From contig JAMXDE010000007.1 of the NCBI GenBank assembly GCA_026770025.1, positions 2,480,001 to 2,544,000 on the forward strand: 64,000 nucleotides of DNA. The letters are read 5' to 3'. The DNA comes from Craspedostauros australis (taxonomy: Eukaryota > Bacillariophyta > Bacillariophyceae > Mastogloiales > Achnanthaceae). Both the position numbers and the translations under genes were made by a program. Every line of letters starts with the position of its first letter. Position 1 is the first letter of the stretch. Of the stretch, positions 10,841-22,011 are shown in pieces. Under the pieces are notes generated by a model. The model ran no database searches. It saw nothing but the letters and a program-made list of their open reading frames with translations, and was not told the DNA's origin.

Positions 10841-11215
10841 TGACGTCACAGGAATACCACCGCGATACCACGAGGATACCGCGATACTACGACAGCAGGA
10901 TACCGCGATACCAGGAACACCCAACATTTTGTCCGATTTTCACTTTTCTAGCTTGTGACCTAATTTACCGGGATTTAATACACTGAGTTGAGACAGAAAA
11001 GTGAATCGCCTGAAATCCTGAAAATCGTAGATAGGGTTACGCTATTTCTCTTCAATTGTCGTTGGTCCAGGCACGGAGAGACCGGACAAAAGCGGAGAAA
11101 CTAGATCAGACCGGACAGACCGGACAAAATGACCGGACAAACCGGACAAAATGACCGGACAGACCGGACAAAACAAACGAATCAACCGGACAGACCGGAC
11201 AAAACTCAAGAATTT
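10841..11215 (+). repeat. Left inverted-repeat arm of the outer transposon
   Basis: It begins with the palindrome TGACGTCA. A GGATACCGCGATACC tract with several tandem near-copies follows, then a block matching the right arm in reverse, then about nine CCGGACA units (11,088-11,205) separated by GA, AAATGA or AAA. Confidence 0.75.
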
Positions 11216-11370
11216 ATCGAACTATTTAACGGACGATTAGTCGAATATAACGGACATTTGGATCGTGAAGAAACAGACAAAACTACTTCGCACGGAGTGA
11301 CGCAAGCCAACCCAAACCACAAGAACAGATCAGCGAAACAAGACAACAAGCCAGCTTCGCACTGAAGTAT

Positions 11371-11528
11371 GAGCCATGTGAGTGAGTCGACCTACCGTTT
11401 GTAAAGTAGAGTGGCACTTTTTCTTCGATTACAATAAAACTAATCATACCAATCAACTCATTATAGTTTCCATAGCAACAGGAAAATTACCCAGAAACTT
11501 AAAGTTTATAGTTTAAGTTTTATGGACC
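11371..11528 (+). repeat. Left terminal inverted repeat of the inner transposon
   Basis: It matches the reverse complement of 15,848-16,005 with about a dozen differences and no gaps. The outer end is GAGCCATGTG and the preceding bases are GTAT. Confidence 0.92.
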
Positions 11529-12039
11529 AGCAAATATTTGGAGTCGTATGGGTCAAACGTAGCATTCCACAATGTAGTTTTGTCGAAGGTTCTTTGATGT
11601 TCCGAGTTAATAACAATTGGTGTCCATTCACGTTGGTGTCTCCAGCTTTTTCCTTCCTCCTCGTTCGTTTGGGACACGTTACACACCGTTAGCTGCTCCG
11701 GAATCGATTGACATTTTCCGCTTGTGGACAACACACACATCATCACATGCGCACGCACACATCGTCGCCACGCCGACACAAAAACCGTCACATTTTTTGC
11801 TTCATTCCAAAGGTGCCTCCGCCGATGCGATGCTCATTGTATCTGTTGTGCTGCGGTTGTAGTATGAGTAGTGAGAGCACTAGTGACATTGGTGGTTGTT
11901 GTTCTCGCTGCTGCATCCAACACCTCTATCGGCATCACCTCCTCCACCCGCTTTCATTCAGCGTTCTACAGTGCCGTTCATCGATCAATCAATCGATCAA
12001 TCAATCAATCAATCAACCTCCTTTGCTACCATCAACACC
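11529..12039 (+). other. 5' region of the inner transposon gene
   Basis: No separate gene is visible. A run of ATCA/ATCG tetranucleotides (about 11,976-12,016) lies just before the chosen start codon. The open frame extends up to 11,896, but the residues encoded there (repeats of DQSI/NQSI) are translated microsatellite. Confidence 0.5.
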
Positions 12040-15000
12040 ATGTCCTCCATCCCCGCCAAAGCAACAATCAAGGGCGAAAACCCATCTCCTCGTAAGAAGC
12101 CTCGTTCCTGTGCTGCCCCTCTCGATTCTCCGTTTGATTCGGAGGGCAACTTGGCACCTACTCGTGAGCAGCTGTTGCCTGACAAGCTGTCTACTGGATT
12201 GCGGAAGCCCACTGACATCACTCACGCGATCGAGGTGAAGCCGATGCTTCCGGTGGACAGCAACCTTGTTCCAACTTTGGCGCATGTCGATGCCGCTAAC
12301 CTGCGCGTTGACGTGCGCCTGTCCAGTGCGGCTGGTGTCATCTTTGATACACCAACGGTCACACTGCGTACGGTTGGACAAGGTGTCGGTGCTATCACAG
12401 TGGTAGACATCAGTGTGAACGTGCCACCTCCTGTTGAGTCTCCTGCCAAACCAACTACCCGCGCAAGCACTGCACGACACGCAAACGCTGTCGCTGGAGG
12501 CGCTTCCGAGCAAGTTGATGTTGACAGCGACGACGACTACGTGGATGGCCGTGATCGCAGGAAGAAGCGAACAGGCCGCAACAGAATCATCAAGAAAACG
12601 GTGAGAGGATGGCGTCGCGATGCGTTGGCCGGCGTCGCGGGGTTGGTCAAGTCGGGCCTATCTCCAAAAGTGTTCGACTCTATGCCGAAGACGGGCTTCG
12701 TACTCGGCGGAAAACACGATCGGCAAGTCTGGAGCAACATCAAACGGCTGTGGGCACCAATTGCTTCTGCGCTCTGGGATGTGTTGCTCCCAAAGCAACC
12801 AACACCGACTTGCCAGATGCATGAGGTGGTGCAATTTGTCCGAGCTGGTCAGCCACTGCCACCAACGACACTTGCACCAAATCTGTACCGCATATGTGTT
12901 GGAGGGAGCAAGCTCATGCACCTCTGCGCGAGAGCCGTTCTCGCGCAGTCTGCGTCTCCAACAACATGCACAGACATTCTCACTGGATACGTCAATGGAT
13001 TGCCGGAGGAAGAACGCGTGCGTGTACATAGCAATCGACAAACCATCACTAAAAGCCAACATAACACATTGCATCGGTACCATGACATGTTGAGCGATGG
13101 GGAAACCATTCCTCCCAAAGTTCTTCAATACCGTGTGACTGCATGTGCTTTGTCTGGTGTGGTGTCGTTTCTCTGCACTACGACCACGTACAAGGCTGGC
13201 TTGTGCCACGCAGTGGAGTGGGAAGGAGTCGTATTCGACAACGTTCCTGTCTTCGATCGTGGAGGAAAAAGCATCATGGCGCTATTCGACATGTACAAGA
13301 CGACGACTACTAACCCAGTGGGCGAACCAGCATTCAAAGAGATGACGCAGCTACTAACACGACGTGGCAAAGTGAACACAGGGCTGTCTTCCTTCGAAAG
13401 CCACTTCTTGCTGGCAATGCTAACTCTCAAACGCACGATCTCGCGCCTCGTCACACTTTTGAAGGCTAAGTATCCCACAACAAACGGCGCTGAGGACGAG
13501 AATGATGTGATTTCCCGGCATCTGCGCACAGCCAAGTCTCTTTTGTACTCATTGGAACTTCTTGTTGTCTTCGTCAAATGGGAATTCACAGCATCACACA
13601 TGCAGATGGAGTGTGATGACCCACTGCACTCGGCTCAATTCGCGCTCACGCCCAACCAGAAGAAGAAGACAACGACGAAACAATCCCAATCAACCAGAAC
13701 ACGTACAAACAAGCACAAGCTCAGGAAGAAGAGCACTCGAACAAGCGACATTGCTTCTGCCACCAATGACACCCCAGCCATCACAATTGATATTCCAGAC
13801 ATCACTTTTGTGACAGATACTGCTGCCAATGACACCACCACTGCCAACAACGAACAGCCTTGCGCCCCCACAGACAAACAGCACACTGGAGTATGTAACC
13901 GTTGTGCAGGGGTGATGCGTTTTGTGGATGACCGATATGTCCCTTTCGTCACGTTGCTTATGGAGGATCATCTTGCAGAACACGCGACAGAATTGGAGTC
14001 AATGATCAATGCCGCACCGGGGTTCAACAACGAAATACTGTGGTACATGGCACACAAAGTGCGCAGCAAGGTTCAATTCGGACAAATTGAGCAGTACCTC
14101 AAAAATATCAACAACAGAGAGGATCGTGCGCATGTGGTGCTCGACCACAAGCAGAAAATTCTTCCAACTGGCCAGGGCGAAGCTCAACAAGAATACTGGG
14201 GCAAGAAGGGCATGTCTCTGTTGGGTGCGATGGTGATCACATGTCACAATGACACATTCACTTATCGCTTCATCGATATCATTGTGAAGGGGAGGCCAAC
14301 TCAAGACACCCTCCAAGTTGGCGGGCTTCTCGAAATTGTGCAACAACAGGTGAGAAAAATTCTTCCATCGGTCACCGAAATTGTCATCCAATCCGATAAC
14401 GCGTCTTGTTTCGCGAGCCATGAGCACATCCCACTGATCACATCAGTGCTGAACAAGAACCTTGGAACGCGAAATGTCCCCAAGATCGCGGCCTGGATCT
14501 ACACCGAAGCCCAAACAGGCAAAGGCCGCCTTGACACGCACTTTGCGTACATCACTGTTGTATTGCGAGCCTACGTGCTGGAGGACAACGACATCAAGAC
14601 GGAACACCAACTTTTTGACGCCTTGGAAGCTGGCAACATCGCGGGAACGACCACCGTATTGGTGGATGCAGAATGCCTCGAAGGGCGCGTTGTGAGTTTC
14701 CCCGGCATGCCAAAGAAGCGTTTCTGCGCGAAAGGGCAAAAGGTACGCCAAACGCACGAGGTGAAGTTCGGAAACGACGAGGCCAATTTGGTGGCGGCAT
14801 CCGGTGTCACAGACGACGTTCTTGTCCCGTGTGCCGAATGGGAAGACTGGGAAATTAACCAGCTGGGCGTCCGCACCATCGCAACGCACACGTCAGGAAA
14901 GGAACCCTTCACCGCCGAATCACCAAAGAAGAAGAAGAAGACGCGAAAGTGGGGTGCTACCGCGGTGGAGAGCAAAGCGCTCGTCTTTCGCGACGCACTG

Positions 15001-15436
15001 AACATGGGGCAAGGAGAGCTACCACACGACCACACCGCAGAATTGAAAGACCAGACCGCGGAAGCCGAAATCCCCCAACTCGCGGTGAAGGGCTGGGCGG
15101 CGAAAACAACGCGCAGCAACGCGGAGTTACCACGGTACGTACTGCAGAAATTGGACGAAATGAGCACGGCCGCCAAAAAGGACCCGAAAAATCGACCAAC
15201 AGAACACGAAGCGCACCGCCGATTGATGGAGCTGGAGGGAACAGAGACTGATTGGTTCACGCAATTGCACGGAAGTCCAATGCGCGTGAAATCGTACCTG
15301 ACTGCGGCGTACTACAGCTCACAACGCGACGCCAAGAAAACAGCCGCGGCATCAGGTACGACCGACAACAACAAAAAAATGGCATCACCGTCACCACCAT
15401 CACCATCACCACCATCACCATCACCATCACCATCAC

Positions 15437-15506
<70 letters not shown>

Positions 15507-15732
15507 CGCTGCGAAACCAACAGGTACGACGCAAACAGAACAGCAGCACATGGAAGAAGAGGAAGAGATGGAAGAAGAGGAACGAGAGCACAGAATGTGG
15601 TGTGAGGCCAACACCACCAAGGCACATGCAGAGAACGAAGAGATGGTCCCAGAAGAAGTGAGGGATGCGATTCGGACGAGGATGAGAACGAGACTGTTGG
15701 CGAAAATGGAGGAAAAAATAAGGACTAATTAA
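12040..15732 (+). CDS. Transposase-like DDE protein of the inner transposon, 1,230 residues, family uncertain
   Basis: This is the only long gene inside the inner transposon, so it is most likely its transposase, acting in the nucleus to cut and join the element. I chose the ATG at 12,040 (MSSIPAKATIKG, context CACCATGT) over 11,896, because the upstream part is microsatellite-coded. Visible parts: a basic N-terminal stretch (RDRRKKRTGRNRIIKK, about residue 170); a conserved-looking HMQMECDDPLHS near 525; a possible zinc ribbon VCNRCAG near 620; and an RNase H-like core with VLDHKQ (D702), IQSDNASCF (D786) and TEAQTGKGRLD (E823, D832), which could supply the catalytic acids. Near the C-terminus a Ser-Pro tract and a Thr-Ala tract come from in-frame microsatellites (about 15,379-15,505), then acidic EEEE runs. 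I infer the DDE core from motif spacing only. Confidence 0.75.
15379..15505 (+). repeat. In-frame microsatellites inside the inner transposase gene
   Basis: A CACCAT/CATCAC-type repeat is followed by about eleven AGCAAC units. The reading frame passes through both without a stop, encoding Ser-Pro and Ala-Thr runs. Hexamer units keep the frame when they expand or shrink. Confidence 0.85.
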
Positions 15733-15847
15733 TTCAAAATGTGAACAAATTCGCCAAAACCAAGAACACGAACACGTTATTTTGGATCGAACTTGTCGTA
15801 TGTCTATCGCCCAGTTTAGGAGTAGTCAAAAAATGCGCACATTGACG

Positions 15848-16005
15848 GGTCCATAAAACCTAAACTATGGACTTTAAGATGCTGGGTAATTTTCCTGTTG
15901 CTATGGACACTATAATGAGTTGATTGGTATGCTTAGTTTGGTTGTAATCGAAGAAAAAGTGCCACTCTACTTTACAAACGGTTGGTCGACTCACTCACAT
16001 GGCTC
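15848..16005 (-). repeat. Right terminal inverted repeat of the inner transposon
   Basis: This is the inverted partner of 11,371-11,528. It ends CACATGGCTC and is followed at once by GTAT, the second copy of the target duplication. Confidence 0.92.
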
Positions 16006-16009
16006 GTAT

Positions 16010-16900
16010 GGCATCATGCCAATGCAAATGTCCAGTTCTATTGCATTATGTGTGTTGTTCTTATTACTGTTTTGTGGTATGACATCAAATCTCAAAGAGT
16101 TCTGCTCCATCATCCTGATGGTATTGCACAATGACACAAATGGCTTCAAACACATGCTTCTGCTTTTCTGTGCCATGCAAAAAGTGATCTTCAGCACGCT
16201 GAAGAACTCCAGTCTCTCATTGAAGGTCTCATGATGCAACCGTGCTCTGCTCTTGAAGTTTTCAAGTTCTGGCCCATCGAACTCATTTGGTGTTCACATC
16301 ATATTCTTTTTCATACGACTCGTCCTGTGCCCACGATCAGCAATGATGACTTTCCCACCTGTGATCTGATGCAACAATCCTTCACAACAAATAGTCAAGT
16401 CATGTTTACCTCATTGGTGGAGCAGTCATGTTTACCTCATTGGTGGAGCCCGTGGATCCAAACACACTTTAAGTGGTACACAGTGATTGCGATCTCGTAT
16501 TTGAGAGCACCGTGGTTGAACTTCTTCGAGCCCCATGCCAGATCTGTGTTGAGTGTTGAGTGTTTCTGCTCCCATACATGAAAATATGTGCTGTCAACTG
16601 TGGCAATGAAAGCTGTTCCCTCTTGATCATTCAATGAGCTTGGCCAAACAGTCATGTCAGCTTTCATTGCTGCAATCATTTTGATCCAGCACCATAGATG
16701 ATTCCATATTGCATACTATCAAAATATCCCATATGCTGCATCAAGGATGTTGGCATTCTTTGGATTGGTCCATAGAAAGCATAGAACTGCAAGGAACATT
16801 CAGAAGCCTCTTCCAGTGTTGTCATATTGTGATATCTTTGCTACGGAAGTAGTCGTTGTGTGCATGTCATCCCAAATACCTGAAATAGTTTCCGGCCAAG
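16010..16900 (-). pseudogene. Decayed DDE_Tnp_4 (Harbinger/IS5-like) transposase of the outer transposon
   Basis: Reading leftwards, several frames together resemble the DDE superfamily endonuclease common in algae and oomycetes. A helix WNHLWCWIKMIAAMKAD and VWPSSL are followed by the first acidic motif TVDSTYFHVWEQKHST (near 16,600) and SKKFNHGALKYEIAI...VWIHG. Then come a second motif IADRGHRTSRMKKN (near 16,320) and a third HHETFNERLEFF (near 16,230), and a short C-terminal part near 16,040. The frame is interrupted in several places, for example a stop after the ADRGH region, a frame change near 16,240, and a 27-bp tandem duplication near 16,400-16,450 that contains CACCAATGAGGTAAACATG. 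It cannot make an active enzyme. No N-terminal DNA-binding part could be read upstream. Confidence 0.7.
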
Positions 16901-18544
16901 ATGCATAGTGAGATCGGAACATGGTATTTCTTTGATCCATTGTCATGTCAAGAAACAAAGGGCAAAGACCAGTTCAGCAATAAAGCCTTGTTCCAGGACA
17001 CCCAATGGTTAAACAACAAGCATTTGTACAGAGGGTATGTGTGGCTTCTGTTGATGTGATGCGGTGGCAATGCTGCTGGCTTTGTTGCCATTGGTATTCT
17101 CTCCATTTGGTGTGAAATTGCCAATATGTTTGGTGCATTATGGTTGATCTTCCCTTCTTGAGAATTTGTCAACATCATCGCTGTGTTCTTGGTTGTGAGA
17201 TTGATGCTGTTGCAATGTGCAAGCGTTGAGTCAAGAGAAAAGAAGTTTCAACATAGAAAGTCTGTGTCAGAAATATTCATTCTCGAGGGCAGTTTCCACA
17301 GGATTCCAATCATTGTCAGGCAGGCACTGTCATCATGACAAGAAAGGGCAAGAACGAATGAAGTTTGATTTGTGAGCTTTCTCTTGCTGCATTCTGTTGT
17401 CCTCACTTTGGTTGTATCGCTGTCTTGTCATTGTGTTCTATGTTTGCTGCAGGTACTTGGCAACTCGGTCTGTTCTTTGTCTATTCTTGGCACAACACAT
17501 CAAGCAGTCCAATCGGAGAATGCTTCTTGCTGCTCCTGCATCCGTGGATGGACAAGCTTGAATTTTCGCAACAGTTCGTTCTCCTGGAATGTTTGGGGCA
17601 AGCTCTCTTGTTTCATCTCTCAGGAACTCAGACAGCCAGGCATCATGCCAAGCTCGAAGAATCGCACAGAAGCCAAATCCTGAGTGAAATCATCATTGTT
17701 CCACAGAATCAACAAGAAAGGAGTGGTCAAGACATAGCACAAACACCACAGTATACTCCAAACATCCCTACCATGTCAAGAAGAGAGGGTTGTATCAAAT
17801 GAAAGGCTAGCAAAGCAAAATTCGTCATTCTACAGGACTTGCTAGATGGTGTCTTGCCAATGACTGAAGAAGAGTTATCTGCTGCAAAAGTGTGGGACAC
17901 ATGCTGCTTCCACATGGCTGAATTTGTTGATGTTGTGCTCAGCCAGTTTGAAGCTCACCTTTGCGATCATTGGAAACAGTTGGGCAAGAAAGAGTTGCAC
18001 CCCATGGTGGAATTGGCCTCGTTGGAACATGATAGATGCATACACCCAAGAGAAGCAATGAATTCTTGTGGAGGCTTGGTGCTCAACATGTCCACTGCAA
18101 GTATGCTCCTCCAACAAGACACCCAAGAAGTTGAACAAACGGAGGTGACACCATCAGAGTTGCAGCAAACCTGACCAGTATATATGTGCAATTTGGAAAA
18201 CGCAAATTCAAAGAACACATCTACCAGGAAGTGCGACAAATCAAGCTTATTTTCTATCTTGAAACCAAGCACGGCAACCCTCAATTGAGTAGGGCGTATT
18301 GAACTTGAGCAGAGTGTCTCAGAATGGAGTACGAAACATTAAGAACCAGCATCACGCTTCACAGCTTTTGCTATCTACTTTCCACATACTAATCGCATCA
18401 ACCAAAAATACTTGCCGGAGGTAGTCCTCCACGCTCAACCCAGACACTCGCAATGTTGCTCCCATTTGATCCATCACACGTCGCCGCGCCGACCTTCAGT
18501 GCTGTTTTGGGTACACTGTCCGTTAACAGTGTCCGCTAAGATCG
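16901..18544. other. Interior of the outer transposon without a readable gene
   Basis: This stretch is AT-richer than its surroundings, with only short open frames (such as 17,365-17,802 and 17,839-18,174). None resembles a family I know. It probably holds the eroded 5' half of the transposase gene and the element's own non-coding DNA. Confidence 0.4.
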
Positions 18545-18945
18545 TTAATTATGTCCGGTCTATCCATTCTGTCCGGCCGTTTTGTCCGGTCTGTCCGGTC
18601 ATTTTGTCCGGTTTGTCCGGTCGTTTTGTCCGGTCTGTCCGGTTGTTTTGTCCGGTCTGTCCGGTCTGTCCGGTCGTTTTGTCCGGTCATTTTGTCCGGT
18701 CTGTCCGGTCTGACCTAGTTTCTCCGGTTTTGTCCGGTCTCTCTTGTTGGGCGTGAACGAACCACAATTGAAGTTCAATAGCGTAACCCTAAGTAAGCTA
18801 TTTGGGATTTCGGCTGATTCACTTTTCTGTCTCAACGCCGCCCATTAAGTCCCGTTAAAGTAAGTCACGAGCTAGAAAAGTGAAAATCGGACAAAATGTT
18901 GGGTGTTCCAGCGGATACCACAGTATCCATCACACGTGACGTCAC
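18545..18945 (-). repeat. Right inverted-repeat arm of the outer transposon
   Basis: This is the reverse complement of the left arm. It has about fifteen TGTCCGG units (18,562-18,740), then the shared non-repetitive block, and ends with TGACGTCA at 18,937-18,944. Its repeat array is longer than that of the left arm. Confidence 0.75.
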
Positions 18946-19277
18946 ATCAAGACCTTAACTACCAGGTCTACAGGAATGAAATATGTTGTGAATATTCCAT
19001 CAGATTCGATCAATCATCAGGTTCAACAAAACCTGAGAACGGAACAACGACGAGACAACGAGAGAGAAACGACAACGTTGACGGTCAAGTCAACATCAAC
19101 GAGCAACATGAGAGAAATGTGCATGGAGGTGCAAGAGGATTGCACCAAGCAATGAGAGCAAGGAAGAGACGGATCAAGAGAGCATCTTGATCATCTCATT
19201 CCCCACGCTCGCTCACCAACAATCAATAGCAACAACAGTAACAGTAACAGAAACACTTTGAGAAAGAGTGTTGACTA
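18946..19277. other. Short spacer between the outer transposon and the next gene
   Basis: I see no gene. AACAGT/CAACAA-rich sequence near 19,220-19,255 precedes the stop codon side of the minus-strand transposase gene. Confidence 0.4.
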
Positions 19278-20933
19278 CTACCGATTCTCCGTGCGCGGAG
19301 CCTTCCAACACATTTCGTCATTGCCAAGCATCCTTGCTTCCCTCACAGCAGGCGATAGGGTAGAATTGGATACGCAGTGTTGGAAGAAGTGTGGGTACAG
19401 CTCGGACTGACGATTGTTGCCGTCTTTCCTGTTGACCATGTCAGTGTACATTCGTTGGTCGCGAGGATTCTCTAGATTGAGGTCCCACTCGAATGAAGCA
19501 GCGTTGGTGCCAACAGCCATCACGTTGTTCAGGTTGTGGCGGTAAGAATAGCAAGTGAATGGTGTGTTGCCCATGCTATTTGATATGGCTATCTGAAGCT
19601 TGCGCGGGCCGTGCTTTCCGACATCCATCTGTGGGTTTCCTGGTGCGGTCCAGCCGCCGAAGGTAAATGACAGGTGAGCGTGATGCTTGTGCGTTCCTTC
19701 AAGGTCTGCGTCCTTGCTGATGAGATCGCGTGAATTTAGTTCAGTGTTGTAGCCGCGGTCTGCCATGAGTGTGACATTGAGGAGGCTCCCATTGGTTTTC
19801 GCCAGTTGGGAAAGGAGGGCCAAGTTGTCTTCATGAGGACCATCATGAGATGCAGCAAGGCCAACAACAAGACCTGATGCACTCTGCACAAGGGTATTCA
19901 ATTGTATGCTGACAAATGGAAGAAGTGAACAAGGAGAGAGGAAGGAAGGAGAATGGAATGAGATGGTGTAAGAAAAGTGGAACAATCATTGCCAACACAA
20001 GTGCACAAGATAGACTTACCCATCGCGGTTTGCATGACTATGTTGCATGAGAAGCAAACAACTTCTGTCAGCATGACTCCGGCAATGGACCTTGTCATCA
20101 TCGAGAGTGACGATTCGATGACCATTGCCATGATTCAGACAGATCTTTGGAAGGCATAGGTTGAATGCCTTTTCCAGCTCTGCCCAAAGGAACCGATGGC
20201 CTCCTGATGATGGAGTGTCCCCGTTGTCCCTGATTTTGCTCCAGGTGGCAATGTACGATTCTTTGGATGGAAATGCATCCATCTTGTCGACGACATCAGA
20301 GTCATAGAGGCGTTTGGTGGTGCACCCCAAAGACATCTGAGCCAAGAATACATACAGAAAGCTTGCATAGCTGCCATAGGGGATTACCAGCCCCCCTGGT
20401 CCAAACACATCAACGAAGATGGAAGATGAAGGTCCCAGCACGTAGTGCATGAGGTCATGTGGGGTGGACAGAAAGGGGCCTATTCCTGGGGGAGGCTTTG
20501 GAAACAGTTGGAGCACACATTGACAAGTGCTCTGGACTTCCATTCGAAGCTGAGCCAAGGCCACACTATGGGCGCCGCTGATGGTGACAGTGGTTGCATG
20601 AGTGGCTGGACAAAGTACGTGCCACTCCATGGAACCCCTGCTGTTGTCCTTTGGTGGAGGAAGGATGACCCAATGGGTGCAACCATGCCTTGTAGAGGGT
20701 CGAACACCAAATGCACCGACAAGTGTAGGGGGTGGTGGATCCACAACACCACCTTTGTCATCGCTGCAGACGGAGGCAACATGAACATGGTTGTTGGGAT
20801 CGTGACGATGGTCGCTGATACCGTCATGGAGAAGGCGTGGGGCATCGATGTTGTTGGTGGCATGAGCATCAGCAAACTCGTTGTCGATAGCCTGGATCAT
20901 GTCAAGGGTGCTGTTGTTGTTCACAGCTGCCAT
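19278..20933 (-). CDS. PiggyBac-like DDE transposase gene, two exons
   Basis: Exon 1 is 20,020-20,933 and exon 2 is 19,278-19,908, with a 111-bp intron (GTAAGT donor at 20,019, TTTGTCAG acceptor ending at 19,909). Splicing keeps the frame across NRDG|IQLNTLVQSASGL and gives about 514 residues. A proline-rich region (near 80-90) is followed by a core whose VTLDDDK (about residue 277) and MADRGYN (about 355) match the first two acidic motifs of a piggyBac-related family seen in algae and oomycetes. I see no clear third motif, so the C-terminus may be incomplete. I chose the ATG at 20,933 (MAAVNNNSTLD); the frame is open to 21,179. I could not find terminal inverted repeats, so it may be a relic or a domesticated copy. 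Confidence 0.65.
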
Positions 20934-22011
20934 GGTTGAGAGTTGGTTGCGGAGAAGGCAAGAGCAGGAGCAGATAGTCTGATGTCGAACTGAAGTTGGT
21001 GGGAATGTCCTGATTGGAAGGAGGACCGATGGAGACTGGGAAGAGGTGGAGGAAGGAGCATCAATGCGGACAGGTGCGTTGTGCAACAACAATGTTGTAG
21101 TTGTTGTCGGAAGGAGGAGAAAAGGAGACGACGCGAGAGACAGCGTGAAATCACAACAGCAACAGATCAGAACACACAAGGGAAAAAACGGGAAGTAATC
21201 GAACCCGTCGATGCGGAAATCGCACCGTCTTAAATCTCCACGTTAAGTTTATTTTTTGCACCCTGACGCAAAAAATCTCCGTGGATATGAAAGACATCGT
21301 GTGCGATGGCATCGGCAACTTCTCCCATTGCTCGTCATCTTTGTCGGCCATATTGACAACCAGGCAGCTGCTGGCATACGCTTGTGTCCTGCGCGACATC
21401 ATGCACGAACTGCAGCACCAACAACATCAAGCTGACTGTCGCAGTACGCTCCACTTCATCAAGTTGGATTCGAGCCCTTCTAGCCAGGCACGACCCCTGG
21501 GGGTCCACCACCATTTCCCACGCAGCTCCTTCCATACCACTGAAGCCAACGAACGCTGAAACCATATGATTGGCAACGACGATCACCATGACAACAGCGG
21601 TGGCTAAACCATCCTCTTCATGTCACATTGGCCAATGATGCTGCACAGCAACATGCCTTATGCCAACCGGGATCATCTGCAATTCATGCACAGAAGACCA
21701 TGCGTATCTCGTGGTTTAGCCAGACCGTGCTGCGAACGACATAGGAGTGAATGGAGCAGCATGCCGCATGGATCACCAAAGGTGACGGTGAAGGCATGCC
21801 GGATGCACCATCGAATGAATGGATTTCTAGTTGCTCCAGCTCCTTTCACACGGTTTCTATCCTAGTGACTATTCTGACGACTATTTTTATCCATCAACTC
21901 AATTCCGTTGTGCGTTCACTTCTCGAAGACTATTGTGATAGTATGGTACGACTATGGTATGGCACTTCACTCCTCTTCCTCAGCAGTGCCATTCGCCTCA
22001 ATCCCATTGGA
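20934..22011. other. Non-coding stretch upstream of the transposase gene and downstream of the ankyrin gene
   Basis: No credible gene. It contains a perfect 9-bp hairpin (21,251-21,276) and a tRNA-like GGTTCGATT string near 21,200 on the minus strand, neither of which forms a full tRNA. Confidence 0.4.
21251..21276. other. Perfect hairpin, 9-bp stem and 8-base loop
   Basis: ATTTTTTGC pairs with GCAAAAAAT around the loop ACCCTGAC. The pair CTCCACG / CTCCGTGG lies just outside. It may be a transposon end or a transcription-linked structure. Its function is unknown. Confidence 0.45.

Larger units (their letters stand above)
11371..16005 (+). mobile_element. Inner DNA transposon, 4,635 bp, 158-bp inverted repeats, GTAT target duplication
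   Basis: The ends are 158-bp inverted repeats (11,371-11,528 and 15,848-16,005) that start GAGCCATGTGAGTGAGTCG and match at roughly 93%. They are flanked by the direct repeat GTAT at 11,367-11,370 and 16,006-16,009, a 4-bp target-site duplication. The element carries one long gene (12,040-15,732). It sits in the 3' flank of the older element's transposase relic. Sola and some Ginger-type transposons make 4-bp duplications, but I cannot assign a superfamily from the sequence alone. It looks whole. Confidence 0.88.
10841..18945 (-). mobile_element. Old DNA transposon with CCGGACA-rich inverted repeats, interrupted by a second transposon
   Basis: The left arm (10,841-11,215) and right arm (18,545-18,945) are inverted copies of each other. 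They share TGACGTCAC, the string CCCAACATTTTGTCCGATTT, TTTTCACTTTTCTAGCT, GAGACAGAAAAGTGAATC and GGGTTACGCTATT, followed by arrays of CCGGACA. Between the arms on the minus strand lies a decayed DDE_Tnp_4-like transposase (about 16,010-16,900). A 4,635-bp younger transposon (11,371-16,005) is inserted in it. Without the insertion the older element would be about 3.5 kb, a normal size for a one-gene DNA transposon. The arms have drifted with many substitutions, and the left one has an expanded GATACC tract, so the element is old. The outer ends are approximate. Confidence 0.72.

Noticed and set aside
11088-11205. A CRISPR-like array of CCGGACA units
   Set aside because: Units are 7 bp with 2-6-base spacers and are mirrored at 18.6 kb, so they are transposon arm repeats.
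21180-21240. A tRNA gene on the minus strand
   Set aside because: The T loop string is present but the stem does not pair and no 5' acceptor strand is found within 100 bases.
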